Positions 18,391 to 28,236 of a stretch of 64,000 nt of DNA are shown in pieces. Each line of letters starts with the position of its first letter. Positions within the stretch are counted from its first letter, which is position 1. The notes below the pieces were generated by a model. That model did no database searches. It saw only the letters and a list, made by a program, of their open reading frames with translations, and had not been told where the DNA came from. The position numbers were made by a program, and so were the translations under genes. This stretch comes from Flavobacterium sp. (GTDB lineage Bacteria; Bacteroidota; Bacteroidia; Flavobacteriales; Flavobacteriaceae): positions 124,001 to 188,000 of the forward strand of contig NZ_SEBR01000004.1 of the NCBI RefSeq assembly GCF_004295795.1. Reading direction: 5' to 3'.

Positions 18391-18396
18391 CCGCGA

Positions 18397-18550
18397 AACC
18401 TAGCCCGGATAGCAGCGGTTAGCCTTTCGCGAAAAACGGCATCGGTTTTGTTCGCGCGCCAAAGCGACCACAGGAAGCTCTTGGCGCGCGTTACAAAAGC
18501 TGGCGTTTTTGGTGGAAGCTAAAAGCGGATAGCCGGAATTTGCTCCTAAA
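18397..18550 (+). ncRNA. structured 5' leader RNA element, copy A
   Basis: The 5' block GATAGCAGCGG (18408-18418) and 3' block AGCGGATAGC (18524-18533) are shared with a second copy at 50482-50587 on the minus strand. The segments directly inside the blocks pair: TTAGC with GCTAA. A strong inner hairpin has a 9-bp stem, GCGCGCCAA (18454-18462) with TTGGCGCGC (18481-18489). The outer CCGG/CCGG and AGC/GCT segments can also pair. It ends about 15 bp before the NlpC/P60 ATG. It resembles lineage-specific structured RNAs known from Flavobacteria (the Rfam Flavo-1 model should be tested; I cannot confirm the match). It could be a cis-regulatory leader or a processed small RNA. Confidence 0.65.
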
Positions 18551-18565
18551 AATCAACCTTACCGA

Positions 18566-19327
18566 ATGTTCGGAATCTGTAATCTTGCCATCATTCCTTT
18601 GCGCGCCGAATCGAGCGATCGCAGCGAAATCGTTTCCCAAGTACTTTTTGGAGAGCATTTTACCGTGCTTGAGACCAAAAGCAACTGGACGCGTGTGCGC
18701 TTGGCTTTCGACGGATACGAAGGTTGGATCGACACCAAACAATACCAGAAAATTTCAGAACACGATTTCAATCAGTTGAGCGCAAATGCGACCGTGATGA
18801 ATTCAGATCTGATCGAATACGTGACCGGGCCGAACAATGCTTTGCTTCCTATTCCGCTTGGTGCTTCGCTTTCATTTTTGAATTCGGATGAGATCAATGT
18901 CTCGAATTTCGAATTTGAAGGATTTAAAGTGAGCGGTGAGCGCCCGAAATCGAATTTGATCCCGACGGCCTATCTGTATTTGAACGCGCCTTATTTGTGG
19001 GGCGGAAAGACGCCTTTTGGGATCGATTGCTCCGGACTGACGCAAATGGTCTACAAACTCAACGGCTACAAGCTTTCGAGAGACGCCTCGCAACAGGCTT
19101 TGGAAGGCGAACCTTTGAGTTTTATCGAAGAGAGCGAACCCGGAGATCTGGCGTTTTTCGACAATGACGAAGGGAATATCATCCACGTCGGGCTGATCAT
19201 GGAGAACAATTATATTATCCATGCGAGCGGAAAAGTCAGGATTGACAGGCTCGACCACTTGGGAATTTACAATGCCGAAACGAATCGTCACACGCATAAA
19301 CTCAGAGTCATCAAAAAATACATCTAA
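18566..19327 (+). CDS. NlpC/P60 (C40) peptidoglycan hydrolase
   Basis: 253-residue cell-wall endopeptidase that cleaves peptide stems of peptidoglycan. The N-terminal SH3b-like domain (about residues 8-65, with VQ/VLFGEHFTVLE and NWTRVRLAFDGYEGWI) is followed by a linker and the C40 catalytic domain. Catalytic residues are Cys155 (GIDCSGLTQ), His207 (NIIHVGLI) and His219 (IIHASGKV). No signal peptide is seen, as is common in this subfamily, so export or intracellular recycling is open. The ATG at 18566 lies just after the structured RNA element, suggesting control by that leader. A strong bidirectional terminator follows. Confidence 0.93.
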   Translation: MFGICNLAIIPLRAESSDRSEIVSQVLFGEHFTVLETKSNWTRVRLAFDGYEGWIDTKQYQKISEHDFNQLSANATVMNSDLIEYVTGPNNALLPIPLGASLSFLNSDEINVSNFEFEGFKVSGERPKSNLIPTAYLYLNAPYLWGGKTPFGIDCSGLTQMVYKLNGYKLSRDASQQALEGEPLSFIEESEPGDLAFFDNDEGNIIHVGLIMENNYIIHASGKVRIDRLDHLGIYNAETNRHTHKLRVIKKYI

Positions 19328-19328
19328 C

Positions 19329-19358
19329 AAAAAACCCGGAATCGCTTCCGGGTTTTTC
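19329..19358. terminator. bidirectional terminator
   Basis: Stem AAAACCCGGAA / TTCCGGGTTTT with loop TCGC, and T-runs on both strands. It serves the NlpC/P60 gene and the convergent gyrA-TPR unit. Confidence 0.9.
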
Positions 19359-19379
19359 TTTACATATCGGTTAGATATC

Positions 19380-20672
19380 TTATTTGCCTTGTTTGGCTTT
19401 CAGCGCGGCATACTTGTCTTTCATCTCAAGATAATTGTAGACGGAAAGCAGGTTGCTCGTTACGCTTTGGTCGTCTGGCGCAAGTTCGTGGGCTTTTTCC
19501 AAAAGCGGAAGCACAGACTTGAACAAACCGACGCGTTGGCCTTTCAGTTGCTCGTATTTCTTGTTGTCGGCAGCCGACGTTCCAAGTTTGTTCATTTGCT
19601 CGGTCAATTGCTTGTCCGCCGCGAGTTTTACGGCCGCAAGGTTTACGTAGGCGTTCGTGTACTTGGCATCGAGGTTGATCGTTTCCTGGAAATGCTTTTC
19701 TGCTTCAGGCATTTTCTTTTCCTGGAAAGCCAAAACGCCAAGGTTGTAAACCGCATTGGCATCGCTCATGTTGGCGACTTTTTTGTACTCTTCGTAATTG
19801 GCCGAATTCAAGACCATTTCAGATTCGAGTGCCTTTAGTGTCGGATCGTTCGGAACCGCAGCCAAACCTTCGGTCAAAGCTTTCTTGGCTTCGTCTTTTT
19901 TGCCTTGCTGGTTCAGGATTTTTACAAGGTTCGAATAGATTTCGGCTTGTTTTGAAGGTTCCTGTTCTTCTTTAGGCAAAACGTGCGTTCCAATCTTTAC
20001 GGCCTGGTCGCGCTCGGCTTTGTTGTTGAAGCTTTCGTACTTGTCGTTCAGTTTGCTTTTGGCTGTAAAAATCGTCTTTTCACCCGTGTACTTGGCAGCG
20101 TTCAACTCGTTGTAATACTTGATGGAATTGTCGTAATCCTGACCGTTTACGGCATAACTCGCGGCATAATAAAGGACGTCTTTGTCGCTTTTGTCGAGTT
20201 CGTAAACCGAATAAAGGACTTTTGCGGCTTCCTTGTTTTTGCCGCCGTTCCCAAGCCCGACCGCATAATTCAGCAACAAGGGACGGAACGAGACGATCGT
20301 TTCCTTGATGTCGTCGGTGTAAACCTTCTTGTTTGTCTTTTCGTAATCCAGTGTAGCGTTCAGTGATTTTACGAAGAAATCGACTTTTTCCGGAGAAACC
20401 AGATTGGCCTGCGCTTGCGGATTCGTCGCATTTTCCTTCGTGCCCATTTCCAGCAGCGGCAACATTCCTTTGTAGAAGTTGAAATACACTTTGTCGGCCG
20501 GATCTGAAACCAAAGGCTCGGCTTTTGACAAAGCAGCCTTGTATTCGGCTACATCTTTGGCCTGCATCTGTTCGATGGCGTAAAGTTTCTTAAGTGTCTT
20601 GAGCTCGTCTTTTTGGGCTGTGGCCGAAAGCGAAACAGCCAAAATCGACGCGATTGCTAATTTGCGTACCAT
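19380..20672 (-). CDS. TPR-repeat periplasmic protein
   Basis: 430-residue protein with a signal peptide (MVRKLAIASILAVSLSATAQ). Most of the rest is tetratricopeptide-like helical repeats, for example KVLYSVYELDKSDKDVLYYAA, then VYNLGVLAFQEKKMPEAEKHF. Lys, Ala and Glu are abundant. The likely role is as a protein-protein interaction scaffold in the periplasm. It starts 15 bp after the gyrA stop and shares its transcript. A TPR protein behind gyrA is a recurring arrangement in Flavobacteriia, but no functional link to gyrase is known to me. Confidence 0.85.
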   Translation of the reverse strand: MVRKLAIASILAVSLSATAQKDELKTLKKLYAIEQMQAKDVAEYKAALSKAEPLVSDPADKVYFNFYKGMLPLLEMGTKENATNPQAQANLVSPEKVDFFVKSLNATLDYEKTNKKVYTDDIKETIVSFRPLLLNYAVGLGNGGKNKEAAKVLYSVYELDKSDKDVLYYAASYAVNGQDYDNSIKYYNELNAAKYTGEKTIFTAKSKLNDKYESFNNKAERDQAVKIGTHVLPKEEQEPSKQAEIYSNLVKILNQQGKKDEAKKALTEGLAAVPNDPTLKALESEMVLNSANYEEYKKVANMSDANAVYNLGVLAFQEKKMPEAEKHFQETINLDAKYTNAYVNLAAVKLAADKQLTEQMNKLGTSAADNKKYEQLKGQRVGLFKSVLPLLEKAHELAPDDQSVTSNLLSVYNYLEMKDKYAALKAKQGK

Positions 20673-20687
20673 ATTGTTGTTGTTGAA

Positions 20688-23291
20688 TTATTCCTGTGAA
20701 TCGTCGTTGGTTTCTGCTGCGGAATCGTCGGTTTCCTCTTGATCGGCGTCGGCTTCACCCGTGTGAAGATCTTCTACCGAGATCGGTCCGTCCGTTTCAA
20801 GCGCTTCAAGATCGACGTCAAGCGCTTCTTCCTCTTTCATCACCTTGGTCACGGCCGCGATGGCGTCATTTCCTTTGATGTTGATAAGACGCACACCTTG
20901 AGTCGCACGACCCATGACGCGAAGATCTTCGACGGCCATTCTGATCGTAAGTCCGGATTTGTTGATGATCATCAAATCGTCGGCATCGGTTACGCTGTTG
21001 ATCGAAACGAGTTTTCCTGTTTTGTCAGTGATGTTCAGGGTTTTGACACCTTTTCCGCCTCGGTTCGTGATTCTGTAGACTTGTTCTCCGTCTTCCTCGA
21101 GTTTGGTTCTTTTTCCGTACCCGTTTTCGGTTACGACCAAAATCTGGGAGATGTTGATGTCTTTTTCGTCGATCGCGACCATTCCGATTACTTCGTCTTT
21201 CTCGTCGGCAAGCGTTATCCCGCGAACTCCAGATGCGGTTCTTCCCATCGGACGCGTCTTGCTTTCCTCGAAACGAACCAATTTACCAGACTTCACGGCA
21301 ACCAAAACCTGGCTGTTTCCGGTAGTCAGTTTTGCTTCCAGCAATTCGTCGTCCTCACGGATCGTAATCGCGGCAACACCATTGGTTCTAGGACGCGAAT
21401 ATTGCTCAAGCGACGTCTTTTTGACCTGACCTTGCTTGGTGACCATGATCACGTAATGGTTGTTGACGTATTCCGTGTTCTTCAAATCCTGCGTACAGAT
21501 GAACGCTTTTACCTTGTCGTCGTTCTCGATATTGATCAGGTTCTGGATCGCACGGCCTTTGCTCGTCTTGTTTCCTTCCGGAATTTCGTAGACGCGCATC
21601 CAGTAACACTTTCCTTTTTGCGTAAAGAACATCATGTAATTGTGGTTCGTGGCTACATATAGATGTTCCAGGAAATCGGAATCTCTCGTGGCCACGCCTT
21701 TTTGCCCTACTCCGCCCCTATTTTGGGTTTTGTATTCCGACAATGGCGTGCGCTTGATGTAACCGGCGTGCGAAATCGTGATTACGACAGTTTCGTCGGC
21801 GATCAAGTCTTCTATGCTTACGTCTCCGCCGGCATACTCGATTACCGAACGTCTCTCGTCTCCATACTTGGTAAGGATTTCGCGAAGTTCTTCTTTGATG
21901 AGTTCCATTCTGAGTTCCTTGCTGGCGAGCAATTCTTTCAAACGTTGGATGAGTTTCATGATTTCCTCATACTCGGCGCGAAGTTTGTCCTGCTCCAGAC
22001 CTGTCAATTGGCGCAGACGCATCTCGACGATCGCCCTTGCCTGGATTTCGGACAATTTGAAAGCCTCGATCAATTTCGATCTGGCTTCGTCCCCGTCTTT
22101 TGATGAGCGGATCAATCGGATCACTTCGTCTATATTGTCTGAAGCGATGATCAAACCTTCGAGAATGTGCGCTCTTTCTTCGGCTTTTCTCAATTCGAAT
22201 TTCGTACGGCGCGTCACGACATCGTGTCTGTGCTCGACGAAGTAATGGATAAGATCCTTGAGGTTGAGCATTTGCGGACGTCCGTTTACAAGCGCGATGT
22301 TGTTCACGCTGAAAGACGACTGCAATTGGGTGAATTTGTAAAGCGTGTTCAAAACGACGTTCGGAACGGCTTCGCGCTTCAATATATATACGATGCGCAT
22401 TCCGTTTCTGTCCGATTCGTCGCGGATGTTGGCGATGCCTTCGATTTTTCTCTCGTTCACAAGGTCGGCCGTCTTCTTGATCATTTCGGCTTTGTTGACC
22501 TGGTACGGGATTTCTGTCACGATGATGGCTTCGCGTCCGTCCACTTCCTCAAAATTGGCCTTGGCGCGCATGACAATACGTCCGCGTCCCGTCTTGAAAG
22601 CTTCGCGTACGCCTTCGTATCCGTAGATTACGCCGCCTGTCGGGAAATCCGGCGCCTTGATGTGGCCCATGAGCTCGTCGATCTCGATCTCGGGATTGTC
22701 GATGTAGGCAAGAGTTCCGCTGATGACTTCCGTAAGGTTGTGAGGCGCCATGTTCGTGGCCATACCGACGGCGATTCCGGAAGCTCCGTTGATCAAAAGG
22801 TTCGGAACACGCGTAGGCATCACTTTCGGTTCTTCGAGCGTGTCGTCGAAGTTGAGCTGGAAGTCTACGGTTTCTTTGTCTATGTCTGAAAGTATCTCTT
22901 CGGAAATCTTTTTCATTCTGGCTTCGGTATAACGCATCGCCGCCGGACTGTCACCGTCTATCGATCCGAAGTTACCTTGTCCGTCCACCAAAAGGTAGCG
23001 CAAGCTCCATTCCTGGGCCATACGCACCATCGTGTCATATACTGATGAGTCGCCGTGTGGGTGATATTTACCCAAAACTTCCCCAACGATTCTCGCTGAT
23101 TTCTTGTGCGGACGATTTGAAAGCACGCCCAATTCGTACATTCCGAAAAGGACGCGTCTGTGTACGGGTTTTAATCCATCGCGCACATCTGGCAGTGCAC
23201 GTGACACAATGACCGACATCGAATAGTCGATGTAAGCCGTTTTCATTTCATCCTCAATGTTAATCGGGATTAACTTTGATCCGTCTGACAT
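20688..23291 (-). CDS. gyrA: DNA gyrase subunit A
   Basis: GyrA is the breakage-reunion subunit of gyrase, a type IIA topoisomerase introducing negative supercoils. It is 867 residues. The catalytic tyrosine is Tyr121 (AMRYTEARM). The quinolone-resistance region reads [14 protein letters not shown], with Ser82 and Asp86 at the positions of E. coli Ser83 and Asp87, i.e. the susceptible-type residues. The C-terminal beta-pinwheel blades and the GyrA-box-like motif [10 protein letters not shown] are present. The tail after about residue 825 is strongly acidic. It starts at the ATG at 23289-23291, with an AT-rich upstream region containing TATATTAG about 45 bp before the start. Confidence 0.98.
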   Translation of the reverse strand: MSDGSKLIPINIEDEMKTAYIDYSMSVIVSRALPDVRDGLKPVHRRVLFGMYELGVLSNRPHKKSARIVGEVLGKYHPHGDSSVYDTMVRMAQEWSLRYLLVDGQGNFGSIDGDSPAAMRYTEARMKKISEEILSDIDKETVDFQLNFDDTLEEPKVMPTRVPNLLINGASGIAVGMATNMAPHNLTEVISGTLAYIDNPEIEIDELMGHIKAPDFPTGGVIYGYEGVREAFKTGRGRIVMRAKANFEEVDGREAIIVTEIPYQVNKAEMIKKTADLVNERKIEGIANIRDESDRNGMRIVYILKREAVPNVVLNTLYKFTQLQSSFSVNNIALVNGRPQMLNLKDLIHYFVEHRHDVVTRRTKFELRKAEERAHILEGLIIASDNIDEVIRLIRSSKDGDEARSKLIEAFKLSEIQARAIVEMRLRQLTGLEQDKLRAEYEEIMKLIQRLKELLASKELRMELIKEELREILTKYGDERRSVIEYAGGDVSIEDLIADETVVITISHAGYIKRTPLSEYKTQNRGGVGQKGVATRDSDFLEHLYVATNHNYMMFFTQKGKCYWMRVYEIPEGNKTSKGRAIQNLINIENDDKVKAFICTQDLKNTEYVNNHYVIMVTKQGQVKKTSLEQYSRPRTNGVAAITIREDDELLEAKLTTGNSQVLVAVKSGKLVRFEESKTRPMGRTASGVRGITLADEKDEVIGMVAIDEKDINISQILVVTENGYGKRTKLEEDGEQVYRITNRGGKGVKTLNITDKTGKLVSINSVTDADDLMIINKSGLTIRMAVEDLRVMGRATQGVRLINIKGNDAIAAVTKVMKEEEALDVDLEALETDGPISVEDLHTGEADADQEETDDSAAETNDDSQE

Positions 23292-23397
23292 ATTCCGTTT
23301 GTTAAATTTACTTTAGTATAAAAATCCCGCTAATATAACGTTTCCGGCGCATTTTTTAGGGTCGGAAAAAGCTAATTTCCCCTTATTTTATTAACAA

Positions 23398-23426
23398 TTT
23401 GGAGGCGCGTCGCGTTGATAAATTAG
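23398..23426 (+). promoter_or_regulatory. possible clpC promoter
   Basis: TTTG at 23398-23401, a 17-bp spacer, then TAAATTAG at 23419-23426 (one mismatch to TAnnTTTG). It would give a 5' UTR of about 115 nt. It lies in the 257-bp gap between gyrA and clpC, which holds no other feature I can support. Confidence 0.4.
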
Positions 23427-23548
23427 TAGTTGTTTAACTCGGATATTGCCATAATTTTCGTCACTTAGCGATTGTCGAATTTAGGGCAGGAATGGTTTTT
23501 GCAAGCTGCCATCCGAATTCCTAAAATCAAATACCCAATTCAAACAGT

Positions 23549-26095
23549 ATGGATGATAATTTTTCACCAAGAGTAAAGGATGTTATTTCCTACAGTAAAG
23601 AAGAAGCCCTGCGTCTGGGACACGACTTTATTGGGACGGAACATCTTATGCTGGGTATACTTAGAGACGGAAACGGAAAGGCGATCACGATTCTGAACAA
23701 TCTGTCGGTCGATCTCGAGCACTTGCGCCGAAAAGTCGAAATATTAAGCCCGGCCAACCCTAATGCCGATATGAGCAACGAAAAAAAGAACCTGCACCTG
23801 ACACGTCAGGCAGAGCGTGCGCTAAAGACCACTTTCCTCGAAGCGAAAGTTTTCCAGAGCACCTCGATCAGCACGGCCCATTTGTTGCTTTGTATCCTGA
23901 GAAACGAAAACGATCCCACAACCAAGCTGCTCAACAAGCTCAAGATTGACTACGATGCAGCGAAAGAACAATATCTGAATATGACGCCAAACGAAGAAGA
24001 ATTCATGGAAAACCTTCCGCGGAACGAGTCTTACAACGACGATCCGGGACAAGATGACAGCCTTAAAGAAGGCAATTTCAACAATCCGCAGGGAAAATCG
24101 AACAAGAAATCGAAAACGCCCGTGCTTGACAATTTCGGGCGCGACCTTACGGAAATGGCCGAAGAAGGCAAACTCGACCCCGTCGTAGGACGCGAAAAGG
24201 AAATCGAGCGCGTCTCGCAAATCCTGAGCCGACGCAAGAAAAACAACCCGCTTCTCATAGGAGAGCCCGGAGTCGGTAAGTCTGCGATCGCCGAAGGTCT
24301 CGCGCTTCGCATCATCCAAAAGAAAGTTTCGCGCATCCTTTTCAACAAAAGAGTCGTGACACTTGACCTGGCGAGCCTTGTAGCCGGTACAAAATACCGC
24401 GGACAGTTCGAGGAACGCATGAAAGCCGTGATGAACGAGCTCGAGAAAAACGACGATATCATCCTTTTCATAGATGAGATCCACACGATCGTAGGAGCTG
24501 GAGGCGCAACGGGTTCGCTCGATGCCTCGAACATGTTCAAACCGGCCTTGGCACGTGGCGAAATCCAATGCATCGGAGCGACGACTCTCGACGAATATCG
24601 TCAGTATATCGAAAAAGACGGAGCACTTGAGCGTCGATTCCAGAAAGTAATCGTCGAGCCGACATCTGTCGAAGAAACGATCACGATCCTGAACAACATC
24701 AAGAACAAATACGAAGATCACCACAACGTGACTTACACTCAGGAAGCGATCGAGGCTTGTGTCAAGTTGACCAATCGCTACATGAGCGAGCGTTTCCTTC
24801 CGGACAAGGCGATCGATGCTTTGGACGAAGCCGGTTCCCGCGTGCACATTACCAATATTGATGTTCCGAAGCAAATTCTTGACTTGGAACGCCAGTTGGA
24901 AGAAGTGCGCGAACTCAAGAACACGGTCGTCAAGAAACAGAAATACGAGGAAGCCGCCAAATTGCGCGACGACGAAAAGCGTTTGGAGAAAGACCTTGCG
25001 ATTGCACAGGAGCAATGGGAAGAAGATTCGAAGAGCAACAGGATCGTTGTCACGGAAGATAACGTAGCCGACGTCGTATCGATGATGACGGGAATTCCGG
25101 TGAACAGAATCGCGCAGACCGAAAGCAACAAGCTCGCGAAATTGCCAGATCTGATCAAGAACAAGGTGATCGGGCAAGACGAGGCCGTCGCCAAGATCGC
25201 CAAGTCCATCCAACGTAACCGCGCCGGCCTGAAAGACCCGAACCGTCCGATCGGATCGTTTATTTTCCTCGGGCAGACAGGTGTCGGAAAAACGCAGTTG
25301 GCCAAGGTTCTGGCTCGCGAATTGTTTGATTCCGAAGATGCGCTCGTGCGTATCGACATGAGTGAATACATGGAGAAATTCGCGATTTCGAGATTGGTTG
25401 GAGCGCCTCCGGGATACGTCGGATACGAAGAAGGCGGACAATTGACCGAGAAAGTGCGTCGCAAACCTTATTGCGTGGTGCTTTTGGACGAGATCGAAAA
25501 AGCGCACCCGGACGTGTTCAACATGATGTTGCAGGTTTTGGACGACGGATTCCTTACCGATTCCCTCGGACGCAAGATCGACTTCAAGAACACAATCATC
25601 ATCATGACCTCGAACATCGGGGCACGACAGTTGAAAGACTTCGGACAAGGTGTCGGTTTCGGAACATCGGCAAAAATGAACCAAGCTGACGAGCACGCCA
25701 AATCTGTAATAGAGAATGCGTTGAAAAAAGCTTTCGCTCCCGAGTTTTTGAACCGTATCGACGACGTGATCGTATTCAATCCGCTTGAGAAACACGATAT
25801 CGACCTTATCATCGAGATCGAGCTCAAGAAGTTGTACGCGCGCATTGCAGAATTGGGTTACACTTTGCGCCTGTCAGACAAGGCCAAGGCGTTTATCGCC
25901 GACAAAGGTTTCGACAAGCAATTCGGTGCACGTCCGCTAAAACGCGCCATCCAGAAATATGTGGAAGATGCTTTGGCAGAAGAGATCATCACCTCCAAAA
26001 TTGGAGCCGGAGACGAAATCTATATGGATATCGAGGACACGACCAACGACGAATTGACCGTCACGGTCCAAAAAGCCGAAGAGCCCACGAATTGA
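23549..26095 (+). CDS. clpC: ATP-dependent Clp protease ATP-binding subunit ClpC
   Basis: 848-residue Hsp100 AAA+ unfoldase that feeds substrates to ClpP. Two N-terminal Clp-N repeats (residues 1-145) are followed by NBD1 with Walker A GEPGVGKS near residue 238 and Walker B ILFIDEIHT. A middle region carries the UVR motif (QKYEEAAKLRDDEKRLEKDL, near 462), which marks ClpC rather than ClpB. NBD2 has Walker A GQTGVGKT near 575. The C-terminal D2 domain includes the FGARPLKRAIQK motif. No clpP or McsA/B genes are adjacent. Its own terminator lies just downstream. Confidence 0.97.
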   Translation: MDDNFSPRVKDVISYSKEEALRLGHDFIGTEHLMLGILRDGNGKAITILNNLSVDLEHLRRKVEILSPANPNADMSNEKKNLHLTRQAERALKTTFLEAKVFQSTSISTAHLLLCILRNENDPTTKLLNKLKIDYDAAKEQYLNMTPNEEEFMENLPRNESYNDDPGQDDSLKEGNFNNPQGKSNKKSKTPVLDNFGRDLTEMAEEGKLDPVVGREKEIERVSQILSRRKKNNPLLIGEPGVGKSAIAEGLALRIIQKKVSRILFNKRVVTLDLASLVAGTKYRGQFEERMKAVMNELEKNDDIILFIDEIHTIVGAGGATGSLDASNMFKPALARGEIQCIGATTLDEYRQYIEKDGALERRFQKVIVEPTSVEETITILNNIKNKYEDHHNVTYTQEAIEACVKLTNRYMSERFLPDKAIDALDEAGSRVHITNIDVPKQILDLERQLEEVRELKNTVVKKQKYEEAAKLRDDEKRLEKDLAIAQEQWEEDSKSNRIVVTEDNVADVVSMMTGIPVNRIAQTESNKLAKLPDLIKNKVIGQDEAVAKIAKSIQRNRAGLKDPNRPIGSFIFLGQTGVGKTQLAKVLARELFDSEDALVRIDMSEYMEKFAISRLVGAPPGYVGYEEGGQLTEKVRRKPYCVVLLDEIEKAHPDVFNMMLQVLDDGFLTDSLGRKIDFKNTIIIMTSNIGARQLKDFGQGVGFGTSAKMNQADEHAKSVIENALKKAFAPEFLNRIDDVIVFNPLEKHDIDLIIEIELKKLYARIAELGYTLRLSDKAKAFIADKGFDKQFGARPLKRAIQKYVEDALAEEIITSKIGAGDEIYMDIEDTTNDELTVTVQKAEEPTN

Positions 26096-26690
26096 TGTTA
26101 TCGATAATTTTATATGAAAACCCGTCTTATTAGGCGGGTTTTTTGTTTTATTTGAAGTCGCTGATTTGCTTTTTGGACGAAAACAAAAAATTAGCGAATT
26201 CGCGGTTAACTATTTCTGAAGCTGCAAATCGACTTTCAAGTAAACGCCGCGAATTTAAATGCTTTTCCGAAATTATAAAGTCACCTAGATAATTCGTGAA
26301 TTCGCGGCTTTATTTTTTGTCAACTTACTGGCTCGAAATAATTGAAAATAATTGTCGAGGCAATGAGGAACTTATCGGCTAATCAGTTTTATGTTTCCAA
26401 ACTAACGTTAACGAAGATTTGATGTGGAAACCCGTTTCTTTAAATTGGTTTTCGTTTCACTCAAGTAGCTGATTTGCTTTGGACGGAAACAAAAAATTCG
26501 CGAATTCGCGGTTAACTGTTTCTGAGGCTGCGAATCGAATTTCGAGAAAACGCCGCGAATTCGCGAATTCCAATACTTTCCCGAAATCTTTAAGTCATTG
26601 ATGTTAACAATAATTTGATACAAAAGCCCGCCATTTCAGACTAGTTTTTTGTTTTATTTGAGGTCGCTGATTTGTCTTTGGAGACTTGAT
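26096..26690. repeat. three degenerate copies of the clpC 3' region
   Basis: The sequence after clpC recurs starting near 26097, 26404 and 26598. Each copy carries a GATGTTA/GTTAACGA-like start, AAAxCCCG, a GTTTTATTTGA(A/G)GTCGCTGATTTG-like block, and (copies 1 and 2) an AAAAAATTxGCGAATTCGCGG arm followed by an inverted CCGCGAATT arm. The terminator hairpin is intact in copy 1 and decayed in copies 2 and 3. In copy 2 the two arms (26496-26512 and 26553-26569) are perfect reverse complements. There is no coding potential. Confidence 0.75.
26117..26146 (+). terminator. clpC terminator
   Basis: Stem AAACCCG(TC) / (GG)CGGGTTT with a TTTTTTG tail, about 20 bp after the stop. Degenerate copies of the same region occur downstream. 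Confidence 0.8.
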
Positions 26691-26825
26691 AGCCGGTGAA
26701 TTTGTGGTCACAAAAAGATCAAGCCACTGACGCCCGAATTCTGATGTTCTTTAATTCGAAGGCCAACCAAAAAATAATCGTCTTAAAATTCCCCAAAAAT
26801 ACTCGTGGCTCCAACCCAAAACGTC

Positions 26826-26833
26826 TAAATTTG
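26826..26833 (+). promoter_or_regulatory. -7 element before the rimB-rimK fusion
   Basis: TAAATTTG, a perfect TAnnTTTG, 18 bp before the ATG. No clear -33 element is seen. Confidence 0.45.
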
Positions 26834-26850
26834 AATCTAAATCATCCAAA

Positions 26851-28236
26851 ATGCAAGACCCAAAAATCGTCATAGGGAGCGAAGAATGGTGCTCCTTTCC
26901 TACTCTCGGAATCCCTAAAATCAAGGCACGCGTCGATTCTGGCGCAAAAACGTCGGCACTTCACGCCATCAACATCGCGCCGTTTCGCAAGGACGACGAA
27001 AATTGGGTGCGTTTCGAGGTCAATCCGATACAGAAAAACGTAAAGACGGTTTTGCATTGCGAGGCCAAACTCCTGGGAAAACGCATCGTCAAAAGTTCAA
27101 GCGGCAACCGCGAACAACGCTATGTGATTTCGTCCGAATTCCAGATTGGCGGACAGTCCTGGCCAATAGAGATTACGCTCACCAACCGCGATTCCATGGG
27201 ATTCCGGATGCTTCTTGGGCGTGAAGCCATGTTCGGACGCATGCTCGTCGATCCCAGCCAACATTACGTTTTGGACGAACCATCGGCAACAGAACTCAAG
27301 GATCTGTACCAATATTCAGAAAAGGCAAAAAGCGGACTTCGCATCGGCGTTTTGGCCAGCAACCCGGAATTGTACTCCAACAAACGCATCATGGAAGCCG
27401 GTGAAAGTCGTGGCCACGAAATGCATTTCCTAAACATCAAGGAATGTTACATGAAACTCGACGGCCACAATCCTGAAATCCATTACCGCGGCGGCCGCAA
27501 ATTGAACGATTTTGACGCCGTGATCCCAAGAATTCGTCCGAGCATCACTTTTTACGGATGCGCCCTGACGCGTCAATTCGAGGCTTTGCGCGTTTTTAGC
27601 CTGAACTCATCCAAAGCGATTGCCCAATCCCGCGATAAATTGTATTCGCTGCAACTTTTGCTCAATCACGGCGTCGATATTCCCACGACGGGTTTCGCTA
27701 ACTCGCCTCTCGACACCGACGATCTGATCAAAATGGTCGGTGGCACGCCGCTTATCGTCAAATTGCTCGAAGGCACTCAGGGAAAAGGCGTCGTTTTGGC
27801 CGAAACCAAGAAAGCGGCAGAATCCGTAATCAACGCTTTCAAGAGTCTGAATGCCAACATTCTCGTTCAGGAATTCATCAAAGAAGCTAACGGAAAGGAT
27901 TTGCGTTTGTTCGTAATCGACGGAAAAGTCGTTGCAGCGATTCAACGCGAGGCGCTTCCGGGAGAATTCCGCGCAAATATTCACCTTGGCGGAACGGCTT
28001 CTGTCATAAGACCGACGCAAGAGGAAAAACGTATCGCGATCAAGGCCGCAAAAGCTATGGATCTGAAAGTGGCCGGAGTCGACATCATCCGCTCGGCGAA
28101 AGGTCCGCTGCTGCTTGAGGTCAATTCTTCTCCGGGACTGGAAGGTATCGAAGGCGCGACCAACAAAGACATCGCGGGCGAAATGATAAAAGCGATCGAG
28201 AAACACTTCAAGTTGCAAAAATCAGAGAAAGTTTGA
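26851..28236 (+). CDS. rimK: fused RimB-type protease and RimK ATP-grasp ligase
   Basis: 461-residue two-domain protein. Residues 1-145 match the RimB/ATP-dependent zinc protease family, a retropepsin-like fold, with the Asp motif in [13 protein letters not shown] and the [12 protein letters not shown] stretch. Residues 160-455 are a RimK-type ATP-grasp ligase ([16 protein letters not shown], then [28 protein letters not shown], and the metal-binding [14 protein letters not shown]). RimK adds glutamates to the C-terminus of ribosomal protein S6 and RimB trims them, so this protein may write and edit the same modification. Bacteroidota S6 tails differ from E. coli, so the substrate is an inference. 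The DUF421 gene overlaps its last 4 bp. Confidence 0.9.
   Translation: MQDPKIVIGSEEWCSFPTLGIPKIKARVDSGAKTSALHAINIAPFRKDDENWVRFEVNPIQKNVKTVLHCEAKLLGKRIVKSSSGNREQRYVISSEFQIGGQSWPIEITLTNRDSMGFRMLLGREAMFGRMLVDPSQHYVLDEPSATELKDLYQYSEKAKSGLRIGVLASNPELYSNKRIMEAGESRGHEMHFLNIKECYMKLDGHNPEIHYRGGRKLNDFDAVIPRIRPSITFYGCALTRQFEALRVFSLNSSKAIAQSRDKLYSLQLLLNHGVDIPTTGFANSPLDTDDLIKMVGGTPLIVKLLEGTQGKGVVLAETKKAAESVINAFKSLNANILVQEFIKEANGKDLRLFVIDGKVVAAIQREALPGEFRANIHLGGTASVIRPTQEEKRIAIKAAKAMDLKVAGVDIIRSAKGPLLLEVNSSPGLEGIEGATNKDIAGEMIKAIEKHFKLQKSEKV

Noticed and set aside
23046..23060. Quinolone-resistance mutation in gyrA
   Set aside because: Residues equivalent to E. coli Ser83 and Asp87 are Ser and Asp, the susceptible state.
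23822..25795. 657-codon minus-strand open frame across clpC
   Set aside because: It is antisense to a clear ClpC with all motifs; the peptide is a Phe/Asp/Val/Arg-rich mirror typical of the third-position bias of the sense gene.
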